From the NCBI GenBank assembly GCA_027027005.1, contig JALVMN010000159.1:1-38692 (forward strand): DNA of 38,692 nt, read 5' to 3'. The position numbers and the translations under genes were made by a program. Each line of letters begins with the position of its first letter. The stretch's first letter is position 1. The notes below the pieces were generated by a model. The model was not told the origin of the DNA. It ran no database searches and was given only the letters and a program-made list of their open reading frames with translations. This document shows, piece by piece, positions 25,422-33,481 of this stretch. The stretch is from Desulfobacterales bacterium (lineage in GTDB: Bacteria; Desulfobacterota; DSM-4660; Desulfatiglandales; Desulfatiglandaceae).

Positions 25422-26306
25422 TTGGAGATGGAGACCACCTTGATTGAAATCAAACAGGAAAAAGCGGGTTTTGAGGGATTTGTGGGAAGTTGGCTCTGCA
25501 GAGGGCCAATTCACCTTCTCATAGATGTGGGGCCTATCAACACATCCCGAAGTTTGATCACCTCACTGGATGCCATGGGTATTGAAGAGATTGAATACAT
25601 CCTCCTCACCCACATACATATCGATCACGCAGGGGCCCTTGCCCCTTTGCTGGATCGTTTTCCCATGGCACAGGTGGTGTCTCATCAAAAAGGACTGAAT
25701 CACTTGGCAGATCCCTCAAAGCTGTGGGCAGGGAGCCAGAAGGTGCTTGGAGATCTGGCAGTAATGTACGGAAGACCTGAACCAGTGGATCCCCGGAGAC
25801 TGATCCCGCACACGGAGAGCGTGATACCAGGGCTGGAGATCATAGAAACTCCGGGCCACGCCCCGCATCATCTCTCCTTTTCATATGGGGGGAGACTTTT
25901 TTCAGGAGAGGCTGCCGGGAATTACCTGATGGTCAATGGAAAAGAATATCTGCGGCCTGCAACCCCCCCAAGATTCTTTTTTCAAGTTTTTGTGGAGAGC
26001 GTAAACAGACTCATGGCCTTACAGGATCAAACCATCTGTTATGCACACTTTGGTCAGGCGTCCAGCTCAAGACACCTATTGGAGAGATTCAAGGAACAAT
26101 TGTTCAGATGGAAGGAGATTATATGGAAAGAATACCAAAAAGGAGAACAGGACTTGTTGTTGAGGTGTCTTGAAATCTTGTTGGAGAGAGATCCAGAACT
26201 CGGGTCATTTCAGTATATGAGCCCCGAGTGTCAGGCCAGAGAGCGCACATTTATCATGAACGCTGTGAAAGGGTTTGTGGGTTTCTTCAAAGAGAACAAT
26301 CTCTAG
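25422..26306 (+). CDS. Metallo-beta-lactamase-fold hydrolase
   Basis: 294 residues. The metal-binding signature THIHIDHAG (HxHxDH) and the later TPGHAPHH, SGEAAG and YAHFGQ supply the expected binuclear-site ligands. The fold includes hydrolases of thioesters, lactones, nucleotides and others, and the substrate cannot be told here. The TTG at 25422 is preferred over the ATG at 25428, because AAAGGAGG ends six bases before the TTG. The C-terminal 80 residues are helical and charged, longer than the minimal domain. Function beyond the fold is not assigned. Confidence 0.85.
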   Translation: MEMETTLIEIKQEKAGFEGFVGSWLCRGPIHLLIDVGPINTSRSLITSLDAMGIEEIEYILLTHIHIDHAGALAPLLDRFPMAQVVSHQKGLNHLADPSKLWAGSQKVLGDLAVMYGRPEPVDPRRLIPHTESVIPGLEIIETPGHAPHHLSFSYGGRLFSGEAAGNYLMVNGKEYLRPATPPRFFFQVFVESVNRLMALQDQTICYAHFGQASSSRHLLERFKEQLFRWKEIIWKEYQKGEQDLLLRCLEILLERDPELGSFQYMSPECQARERTFIMNAVKGFVGFFKENNL

Positions 26307-26341
26307 GGAAAAATTTTTGCCTTGAAAAGGGAGCAGGAGTC

Positions 26342-26373
26342 ACTTAAATTTAAAAATAGACTAGAGTTTAAGT
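26342..26373. promoter_or_regulatory. Inverted repeat upstream of the Fur-FeoA gene
   Basis: ACTTAAA and TTTAAGT form 7-bp arms 18 bases apart in an AT-rich stretch about 40 bases before the start codon. It may be an operator or overlap the promoter, possibly for autoregulation. AT-rich sequence makes chance occurrence fairly likely. Confidence 0.3.
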
Positions 26374-26409
26374 AGGATTTATCAGGGCAGGTTTAAAAGA
26401 GGATTTCAT

Positions 26410-27144
26410 ATGAGCCAGAAGAATAACAATGATAAAGGCAGGTTGAACTATCAAGAAAAGGAAAACTTTCGAAGACTGCTGGAGACAGACAAGGTAGACC
26501 GGGTGGAAGACCGGCTGAAGGTGGTGGACACCTTTCTTGAGACGGAAAAGCATGTAACCCTTGAAGAGCTCCAGGGGCTCTTAAGGCAAAAAGGATATGA
26601 ATTTGACCCTGAATTCGTCCGCCATTGTATGAGCCGGGCAGTGGACCTGGGATTTGCACAACGAAAGACGTTTGAAGGCCAGCCTGTCCGTTATGAGCAC
26701 AGGCACCTGGGTAGACACCACGACCATCTTATATGCACCAAGTGTGGAAAGATCGAAGAGTTTGAAGACCCTGAGATGGAGGCCCTGCAGCAGCGCATTG
26801 CCTCGCGCCATGGATTCCAGATGCTGCAACACAAGATGGAAATCTATGGCCTCTGCTCCCTGTGTCTGGCCCAGAGAAAGCCCGTTTTGCCCCTTGCCAT
26901 GGCAAAGACGGGCGAGGCAGTGGTGATAAAGGAGATCACAGGTGGAATGGGTGCCAAGGAGAGGTTGATATCCCTTGGGCTTAGGCCTGGCGAAGTGCTC
27001 GAAGTGGTTAGCAACAATGGAGAGGGCAGGCTGATCGTGGCAAGGGACTGCAGTCGTATTGCATTGGGAAGGGGCCTTGCCCAGAAGATAATGGTTTCAC
27101 CTGCAGAGAAACAAGCCCTCCCGGAATGTAAAGACCCTGCCTGA
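26410..27144 (+). CDS. Fur-family regulator fused to a FeoA domain
   Basis: 244 residues with two modules. Residues 28-155 are Fur-like: a winged helix, HRHLGRHHDHLICTKCGK with metal-binding His residues, and two cysteine pairs (C109/C112, C149/C152) of the structural zinc site. Residues 163-231 are FeoA-like (SH3-type barrel): MAKTGEAVVIKEITGG, RLISLGLRPGEVLEVV and IALGRGLAQKIMV. Fur proteins repress iron or related metal genes; FeoA is normally a separate partner of the ferrous iron transporter FeoB. The fusion recalls DtxR-family regulators, which carry an SH3-like C-terminal domain of the same fold. AGAGGA precedes the ATG at good spacing. No feoB is in the window. Confidence 0.9.
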   Translation: MSQKNNNDKGRLNYQEKENFRRLLETDKVDRVEDRLKVVDTFLETEKHVTLEELQGLLRQKGYEFDPEFVRHCMSRAVDLGFAQRKTFEGQPVRYEHRHLGRHHDHLICTKCGKIEEFEDPEMEALQQRIASRHGFQMLQHKMEIYGLCSLCLAQRKPVLPLAMAKTGEAVVIKEITGGMGAKERLISLGLRPGEVLEVVSNNGEGRLIVARDCSRIALGRGLAQKIMVSPAEKQALPECKDPA

Positions 27145-27157
27145 GACATGCATGGCC

Positions 27158-27853
27158 CTAGACAAGTCTCTGCAATAGTTCTCTTGCCTTGTCCCTGATT
27201 TTCCTTATGGCCTTCTCCGGGAGGGAGCGCCTTTGGTAGCTTGATCGTTCCTGGGCAGTGACAAGTTCTGGGGCGAATCTGAGCTTCATCTTGATAACGG
27301 CCATGAAGTCGTCAGCCACAAATCTCTTGTAGATCCAAGAAAGGGGAAGGGGCCTGAACTCTCGTTCTGAAATGGAGGCCCCCCAGTCAACCAGGTATGG
27401 CTCATCTCCCGGGGCCACCAGGATATTTGGGGCCTTTTTCAGATCGCAGTGAGCCATGCCCCTGGCGTGGATGCTTGCTATCAACTCCTCCAGGCGATGG
27501 AAGAAATCAGAACCGAGTCTCCTCTTCTTGCCTTCCTCCTTTAAGGTGGGGGCATCCACATATTCCATGGCGATTGCCAGGGAGTCGATGACACCGTAGA
27601 ACCTGGGGATCCCCCTCAGCCCCTGGAGGCGGCAATAGGCCTTTGCCTCCCGCCAGACCAAAAACCTGCCGATGGTCTTGGCATAAAAGGCCCGGTTTCG
27701 GCTGAAGTCCTTTACCAGCACCTTTTTTCCATCGATTTCCATGAGCAGGATGGCAGGCCTGGTGTTTGAGGCATGGCGAAGCACCCTAACACAGTCCTGG
27801 TAGAGTCTGTCCAGCGTGAGAGCGGATAGGGTTTTTCTCTGGAGTGTGCCCAA
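27158..27853 (-). CDS. Small RIO/WaaP-like kinase
   Basis: About 231 residues from a TTG at 27853 that has GAGGA ten bases upstream and lies after the hypD stop. The track ORF (27955) would overlap hypD by 89 bases, and a GTG at 27898 is another option. The kinase fold is shown by VLVKDFSRN (ATP lysine), AMEYVDAPTL (hinge), AHCDLKKAPNILV (catalytic loop with Asp) and YLVDWGAS (metal-binding Asp). This resembles the compact lipopolysaccharide core / Kdo kinases and RIO-type kinases. The substrate is unknown. It is the last gene of the hyp run, though no hydrogenase-related role is known to me. Confidence 0.78.
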   Translation of the reverse strand: MGTLQRKTLSALTLDRLYQDCVRVLRHASNTRPAILLMEIDGKKVLVKDFSRNRAFYAKTIGRFLVWREAKAYCRLQGLRGIPRFYGVIDSLAIAMEYVDAPTLKEEGKKRRLGSDFFHRLEELIASIHARGMAHCDLKKAPNILVAPGDEPYLVDWGASISEREFRPLPLSWIYKRFVADDFMAVIKMKLRFAPELVTAQERSSYQRRSLPEKAIRKIRDKARELLQRLV

Positions 27854-27866
27854 GGATGCGGTTTCC

Positions 27867-28952
27867 TCAGTCTGAATGGTACTTGAAATAGGCAGCACAA
27901 GTGCCTTCGCTAGAGACCATGCATGCCCCCACTGGATTTGACGGGTTGCAGACACTTCGGAATAGCTTGCAATCAGGGGGCTTGCAGGCCCCTCTCAGGA
28001 TCTCTGCGCACCTGCACCCGGGCGGCTCCTGGGCAGGCGGAACCTCCAGGTCAAAACGCTTCCTGGCATCCAGCCCGGCATACTCTTGCCTGATCGCCAA
28101 TCCACTCATGGGGACCAAGCCCAGTCCCCGCCATGCGCTGTCGCAGGGCTCAAATACTTCATCCAAGAGCTTTAGGGCATTTGGGTTCCCTTCAGGCCTC
28201 ACCACCCTTACATATTGAATCCTGGCCTCGGGCCTGTTTTCCTGGATCAACTGGCACAGCATCAAGATCCCCTGAAGGATATCCACCGGCTCAAATCCCA
28301 CCACGACACAGGGAGTGCCGAACCTGGCCGCCACCTTTTCATACGGGGAGATCCCGATTATGGTGCTCACGTGACCAGGGGCAATAAAGCCGTCGATATG
28401 AAGCTCCCCGCCCTCCAGGAGGGCGTTCATGGCCGGAGGGAGCAACTTGTGGCAACTCAGTACTGAAAAATTACCTATGCCTTGAGCCTCTGCGCTCTTT
28501 ATGGCGGCAGCCACGGTGGGGGCCGTGGTCTCGAATCCCACGCCCAGAAAGACTACCTCTTTTGTGGGGTTATCCTGGGCAATTTTAAGGGCATCGAAGG
28601 TGGAATAGACCATGCGGATGTCAGCCCCCCGGGCGGATTCCTCCTGAAGTGAGGATTCACTTCCAGGGACCCTGATCATGTCTCCGAAAGTGGTAACTAT
28701 GACATTTCTTTGGCGGGCAAGTTTTATGGCCCGATCCAGTTCCTCTATTGCGGTCACACAGACCGGACAACCCGGCCCGGATACCAGTTCTATGGTATCG
28801 GGGATGAGAGACCTGATCCCGTGGCGAAATATTGCCATGGTATGGGTCCCACAAATCTCCATTAACCGAACCGGCCTTTGGTGTATCTCCTGTATTTTTT
28901 CAACCAGCGCCTTGGCAATTACAGGATCTCGATATTCATCCATGTGTTTCAT
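27867..28952 (-). CDS. hypD: [NiFe]-hydrogenase maturation protein HypD
   Basis: 361 residues, normal length. Family cysteines are in place: MEICGTHTMA (C34), GPGCPVCV (C62, C65) and the C-terminal cluster-binding region GCRCAEILRG, PPDCKLF and GTCAAYF. HypD holds a [4Fe-4S] cluster and is the scaffold, with HypC, on which Fe(CN)2CO is built. The start lies inside the end of hypF (17-base overlap). HypC, its obligate partner, is not next to it in this window. Confidence 0.96.
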   Translation of the reverse strand: MKHMDEYRDPVIAKALVEKIQEIHQRPVRLMEICGTHTMAIFRHGIRSLIPDTIELVSGPGCPVCVTAIEELDRAIKLARQRNVIVTTFGDMIRVPGSESSLQEESARGADIRMVYSTFDALKIAQDNPTKEVVFLGVGFETTAPTVAAAIKSAEAQGIGNFSVLSCHKLLPPAMNALLEGGELHIDGFIAPGHVSTIIGISPYEKVAARFGTPCVVVGFEPVDILQGILMLCQLIQENRPEARIQYVRVVRPEGNPNALKLLDEVFEPCDSAWRGLGLVPMSGLAIRQEYAGLDARKRFDLEVPPAQEPPGCRCAEILRGACKPPDCKLFRSVCNPSNPVGACMVSSEGTCAAYFKYHSD

Positions 28953-31266
28953 CCCCAGGGCCCCCTTCCGAGAAATTTCCTTTCATACCACTTTTCCTCA
29001 AACCAGCACAGACCGCTTGCCCCAGTGAAAGCCCTCCGTCATTGGCAGGGACCACCTGGTGACTGTAAGTTTCAAGGCCATAAGAGGCCAACGTGCGGGT
29101 AAGCCCGCTCAAGAGGGTGGCGTTTTGAAAGCAACCCCCGCTCATTACCACCCTCTTTATCCCGGTGTGCTCGGAGATCTTGAGGGTTAAGTCGGCAAAA
29201 TGGCGTATCAGGGAATTGTGAAACTTGGAACTGATGCTCCCTTTGCTCTCACCTTCCAGGATATCGCCCACAACGGCCCTTATCATGGGCAGGGGGTCAA
29301 GCACCCAGCACCCGTCTTCTTGTTTTACCTCAAAGGGATAGCCCCCCTTTACCCTTTGGCTCTGGGCCATTTCCAGCTCCATTGCCGCCTGCCCCTCGTA
29401 GGCATTATGAAGTCTCAGGTTCAAGAGGGCTGCCACTGCATCAAAGAGCCTCCCGCAGCTGGAACTCAAGGGACTGCTTAGGCCGGTGGTGGCGGCACTC
29501 AATATCACCCTGGCCTCTTCCTGGTCTATTTTTTTCAACAAAGGGAGGGGAAGGCGAAACAGCTCAGGGCCGAAGGCCTGGTAAAGATAGATCAGGGCCA
29601 TGCGCCATGGAAACTTGGCTGCCAGGTCACCCCCAGGGAGGGGGATGTAGCGCAAGTGGCCAACCCGGGTGAACGAGACGAGATCTGCCACCAGGAATTC
29701 ACACCCCCATATCTTCCCGTCCGAGCCAAGGCCTGTCCCGTCCATGGCAAGGCCTATGACAGGGCCCTCCAGACCGTGCTCTGCCATGCATGAGACGATA
29801 TGGGCGTGGTGGTGCTGGACGGGCTCCAAGGGAAAACCAGTTTGTTCCGTGGCATAGCGGGTGCTGAGATAGTCGGGATGGAGGTCGTGGGCAAGCACCT
29901 GGGGCGTGATCTCGAGGATCCTTTGGAGATGCTTTATAGTCAAGAGGAAAAACTCGTAGGTCTCCAGGTTCTCCATGTCTCCTATGTGCTGACTGGGAAA
30001 GGCAAGCCCCCTCTTGGTAAGGCACACGGTATTTTTCAGTTCTGCGCCAACAGCCAGCACCTGGGGCATCTGGGCCGCATAGTCTGCCAAGAATACGGGC
30101 CTCGGCACATAGCCCCTGGAACGCCTTATGTGCCGCACCTTTCCATCTACCACCCTGGTTACGGAATCATCGCTCCGAAGATATATGTCACGGTCGTGGA
30201 CCAGGAAGAAATCTGCAATGTGGGAGAGATTCTTGAATGCCGCCTCGTTATGGATATTTATGGGCTCATCGCTCATGTTTCCGCTGGTCATTACCAGGAC
30301 ATCAGGGGAGTGCTCCAGCAGGAGATGGTGGAGGGGGGTGTAAGGGAGCATGACTCCCAGGTTCTTATTCCTGGGAGAGACCTGAGGGGAGAGGCCGTGG
30401 AAGCGCCGTTTTTTCAAGAGAACTATGGGCCGCTCAGGTGAGCTGAGCAGGGAGGCCTCGGCCTCATCCACATGGGCGAGGCCCTTGGCCTTATCCATGT
30501 CCTGGACCATCACGGCCAAGGGTTTTTCCTCCCTGTGCTTCCTCCTCCTGAGCCTGACCACTGCCTTGTGATTGCGTGCATCAACGGCCAGATGGAATCC
30601 TCCAAGCCCTTTTACGGCCAGGATGTAGCCCTGGGCCAATAATTGGCCCGCCTCGGATATGGGGTCCTCTGCCGGGATGAGTCGGCCCCTGCTGTCGTGA
30701 AGCGTGACCCTGGGGCCGCACTCCCAACACGCATTGGGTTGGGCGTGAAAGCGCCTGTTGGAAGGGTCATGGTATTCCTCCTGGCAGTCCTGGCACATGA
30801 GGAATTTCTTCATGGTGGTGGCGGCACGATCATAGGGGATGTCAATGATGATGGTATATCGGGGCCCGCAGTTGGTGCAGTTTATGAAAGGATAGCGGTA
30901 TCTCCGATCAGCAGGGTCCCTCATTTCCCTCAGGCAATCCTCGCACACGCTCACATCAGGCGAGATGAGGGTGGTGCGCTCGCCCCTGGAGTTACTCTTG
31001 AGTATGTGGAATCGGGTGTCACGTTTGGGAGGGATCTCTTCCCAATGGACCGAGGCGATATGGGCAAGAGGGGGGCTTTCTTCCACCAAGGCCTTGTAAA
31101 ACGACTGGATACTTCCCGGGCTTCCCTCAATTTCTATATCCACCCCCTCAGGGGTGTTGGCCACATGGCCCCCAAGACCTAGACGGGTTGCGATCTTGTA
31201 CACAAAGGGCCTGAAACCCACTCCCTGGACAATCCCTTTCACCCGGCCTCTGGCCCGCTTGATCAT
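28936..31266 (-). CDS. hypF: [NiFe]-hydrogenase maturation carbamoyltransferase HypF
   Basis: 776 residues, full length. Order: acylphosphatase domain (RVKGIVQGVGFRPFVYK), two zinc-finger pairs (CEDCLREM, INCTNCGPRYT, CQDCQEEY, ACWECGPR), YrdC-like domain (LAVKGLGGFHLAVDARN) and Kae1-like domain with the metal-binding QHHHAHIVSCMAEH and the conserved VMSGGCFQNATLL. HypF uses carbamoyl-phosphate and ATP to make thiocarbamoyl on HypE, the source of the cyanide ligands. The start overlaps the hypB stop (ATGA). All key motifs look intact. Confidence 0.96.
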   Translation of the reverse strand: MIKRARGRVKGIVQGVGFRPFVYKIATRLGLGGHVANTPEGVDIEIEGSPGSIQSFYKALVEESPPLAHIASVHWEEIPPKRDTRFHILKSNSRGERTTLISPDVSVCEDCLREMRDPADRRYRYPFINCTNCGPRYTIIIDIPYDRAATTMKKFLMCQDCQEEYHDPSNRRFHAQPNACWECGPRVTLHDSRGRLIPAEDPISEAGQLLAQGYILAVKGLGGFHLAVDARNHKAVVRLRRRKHREEKPLAVMVQDMDKAKGLAHVDEAEASLLSSPERPIVLLKKRRFHGLSPQVSPRNKNLGVMLPYTPLHHLLLEHSPDVLVMTSGNMSDEPINIHNEAAFKNLSHIADFFLVHDRDIYLRSDDSVTRVVDGKVRHIRRSRGYVPRPVFLADYAAQMPQVLAVGAELKNTVCLTKRGLAFPSQHIGDMENLETYEFFLLTIKHLQRILEITPQVLAHDLHPDYLSTRYATEQTGFPLEPVQHHHAHIVSCMAEHGLEGPVIGLAMDGTGLGSDGKIWGCEFLVADLVSFTRVGHLRYIPLPGGDLAAKFPWRMALIYLYQAFGPELFRLPLPLLKKIDQEEARVILSAATTGLSSPLSSSCGRLFDAVAALLNLRLHNAYEGQAAMELEMAQSQRVKGGYPFEVKQEDGCWVLDPLPMIRAVVGDILEGESKGSISSKFHNSLIRHFADLTLKISEHTGIKRVVMSGGCFQNATLLSGLTRTLASYGLETYSHQVVPANDGGLSLGQAVCAGLRKSGMKGNFSEGGPGDETHG

Positions 31267-31934
31267 GATGCCTGGAACCCCGCCCTCCTCTGGGCCACAA
31301 ACTCTTTAAGCCACTGGAACCAGGCCTCCAAACCCTCGCCGCTCTTGCAGGAGACCTCAAAGATCTCCAGGTGTGGATTAATCCTTAGCGCCTCTTCCCT
31401 TATCCTTTCCACACTGCAGTCCACATGGGGAAGGAGGTCTATCTTGTTTATCAGGAGCACCTTAGACTCTCTAAACATCAAGGGGTACTTAGAGGGCTTG
31501 TCGTCCCCTTCTGTGACGCTGAGTATCATGGCCTTGAAGTCCTCTCCCACATGAAACTCTGCAGGACATACCAGGTTGCCCACATTTTCCACCATCAGGA
31601 GGTCCAACTGATCAAAATCAAATTGGTCAAAGGTGTCCCTGATCATGTTACCGTCCAGATGACATGCCCCACCGGTATTTATCTGCACAACAGGAATGCC
31701 CTTCCCGGCTATCCGCTCTGCATCTTTTGAAGATTGGATGTCGCCCTCGATCACCCCCATTTTTACTTCATCCTTTAGCCCCTCTATGGTTCTTTCCAGG
31801 AGCGAAGTCTTGCCGGCCCCAGGGGAACTCATGAGATTCATGACCACCACACCCTTTTGATCAAAGAGCTGGCGGTTTTGCTGGGCTATGCGTTCATTTG
31901 CCTCAAGGATGTTCTTTACCACTGAGATCTTCAT
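31263..31934 (-). CDS. hypB: [NiFe]-hydrogenase nickel incorporation GTPase HypB
   Basis: 223 residues. P-loop SSPGAGKT (36-43), the metal site GGACHLDGNM, VENVGNLVCPAEF and NKIDLLPH are all present. The protein lacks the N-terminal Cys motif of E. coli HypB and the His-rich nickel-storage stretch of other forms, so it is a minimal type. With HypA it delivers nickel to the hydrogenase large subunit. GGAGGAGAGG lies before the ATG. It follows hypA after 58 bases. Confidence 0.96.
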   Translation of the reverse strand: MKISVVKNILEANERIAQQNRQLFDQKGVVVMNLMSSPGAGKTSLLERTIEGLKDEVKMGVIEGDIQSSKDAERIAGKGIPVVQINTGGACHLDGNMIRDTFDQFDFDQLDLLMVENVGNLVCPAEFHVGEDFKAMILSVTEGDDKPSKYPLMFRESKVLLINKIDLLPHVDCSVERIREEALRINPHLEIFEVSCKSGEGLEAWFQWLKEFVAQRRAGFQAS

Positions 31935-31992
31935 TAAACCTCTCCTCCTCTCATGGGATCTTGTCAGTTTTGTTCGGTCCGTTCACCAACCT

Positions 31993-32334
31993 TCAGTCCA
32001 CCTCAATCTCCACGATGGAAAGATCTTGACCTGATGTAACTTCTATGTCCGGGCTTCGGCAAGTCGGGCATACAAACACATAATCTTTAATCTCAAAGGC
32101 CTGGCTGCACGAACGGCACCTCCCCCTCAAAGGGATGACCTCCATTATGAGTCGTGCACCTTCCAGAGGAGTCCCGGTGGTAATGACCTGGAAGCAAAAC
32201 GAGAGGGAGTCAGGCACAATGGCAGACATCTTACCTATGTGAAGTGTGACAGATCTTAGGGTGGAGGCATTGTGTCTTGACATCTCCTCCTGGATGATCT
32301 CCACCAGGCTTTGGGCAATGGACATTTCGTGCAT
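31993..32334 (-). CDS. hypA: [NiFe]-hydrogenase nickel chaperone HypA
   Basis: 113 residues. The N-terminal MHEMS holds the nickel-binding His2, and two CxxC pairs (C73/C76, C89/C92) form the structural zinc site. HypA binds nickel and acts with HypB. The gene starts 42 bases after the DUF2333 gene on the same strand and leads hypA-hypB-hypF-hypD. Length and motifs are typical. Confidence 0.96.
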   Translation of the reverse strand: MHEMSIAQSLVEIIQEEMSRHNASTLRSVTLHIGKMSAIVPDSLSFCFQVITTGTPLEGARLIMEVIPLRGRCRSCSQAFEIKDYVFVCPTCRSPDIEVTSGQDLSIVEIEVD

Positions 32335-32376
32335 CAGACATTCACTCCCTGATTGGCCTGGGCCGCGAGGTAGGAA

Positions 32377-33333
32377 TCATCCTTCCCTCAGGGCAATGAT
32401 GAGCGAGTTGGTCTTCTGTCTCGCATCATTGAATATTCCGGACAGATTCAGGGAGTGATTTGCAAAGATGCTTCCGGGGTCCCCATTGCATACAACCAAC
32501 GGTTCAAAATTGCAGCGGCTCAGGTCCTCCAGGATGATATCCACCAACTTAAGCGAGTTCTTGTCTTTCAATACCTCGATAAAATCCACCCGGATCGCCT
32601 TGAATGAGGAATACAGGGCATGGGCCACGCCTTGGGCGTAATAGAAGTTGTCATCTATCTTGTACCAGGGGATGTCCACCTTCACCTTTTCAGATTCAGG
32701 CCTTTGTTCTTTTTCATCCTGGGCGGTCACCATAAAGACGTCTCTAGGGGCATTGATGAGCCTGGTATTTACTCCCCCCATGAGAGATACATACTGACTC
32801 AGCAATTCGATGAGATTATCGGCCCTGGGGTAAAAAGAGGACATGCCCGACACCAGATTTTGGTAATAGGCCTCCAGGTCTTTATAGGCCTTTTTCCACT
32901 TGCTCTCAGCAGAGGGGAACCACCATTTGTATGGATCGTTGGCAAGCGCTGTGAATGCTCCTTCTGCCAGGGGATCAAGCTTGTCAGTGGTGCGCATGCG
33001 GGAGAGGTTGTCCCTCAACACCCGCACATTGTATCTCACCACCTCCAACTGACCCAACTGGAAATTAGGCGTGTTGTCCAAAAGCACGGTCGGCCAGAAG
33101 ATATCGTTGGGCAGCCAGTTCTCATACATTTGTTTTATCAGTGCCTGGTTTACTCTTACAAAGGCCGCACCCTTGACCTTTGGGTCATAATCAGATGGCT
33201 CCACAAAGTCGGGTTTCCTGGAATTGATATACATTACCACCAGGACCCAGCAAGTGAAAATCAATAGTGCCAAACCAACATAGACAGCAATCCTCTTTTT
33301 TTCTTTTTTCTCTTTGCCCTTTTTTCCAGCCAT
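32377..33333 (-). CDS. DUF2333-family membrane-anchored protein
   Basis: 318 residues from the ATG at 33333. AGGAG lies ten bases upstream of it, while the track's GTG at 33342 is too close to that site. A Lys-rich N-terminus (KKGKEKKEKKR) is followed by one membrane helix (about 14-36) and a large soluble part predicted outside. I recognise the family by FVRVNQALIKQMYENWLPND and PYKWWFPSAESKWKKA. The function of DUF2333 is not known to me. It stands between a RACO-like gene and hypA, but no link to hydrogenase is established. Confidence 0.78.
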   Translation of the reverse strand: MAGKKGKEKKEKKRIAVYVGLALLIFTCWVLVVMYINSRKPDFVEPSDYDPKVKGAAFVRVNQALIKQMYENWLPNDIFWPTVLLDNTPNFQLGQLEVVRYNVRVLRDNLSRMRTTDKLDPLAEGAFTALANDPYKWWFPSAESKWKKAYKDLEAYYQNLVSGMSSFYPRADNLIELLSQYVSLMGGVNTRLINAPRDVFMVTAQDEKEQRPESEKVKVDIPWYKIDDNFYYAQGVAHALYSSFKAIRVDFIEVLKDKNSLKLVDIILEDLSRCNFEPLVVCNGDPGSIFANHSLNLSGIFNDARQKTNSLIIALREG

Positions 33334-33481
33334 CTCAATCACGCTCCTGTTCCGTTAAAGATTTACATCCAAGTATGATAACCAGAATATGCCGCTGCAA
33401 GATTGCTTAATTTAACACAACTTCCCTCCTCCTTTCCACCCGTTTAAGCGGGAAACTACGGGCAATGGCCCCAATATTGGG

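Noticed and set aside
33470-33481. CCCAATATTGGG palindrome next to the RACO-like stop
   Set aside because: Only 12 bp, with no loop or U-tract; could arise by chance.
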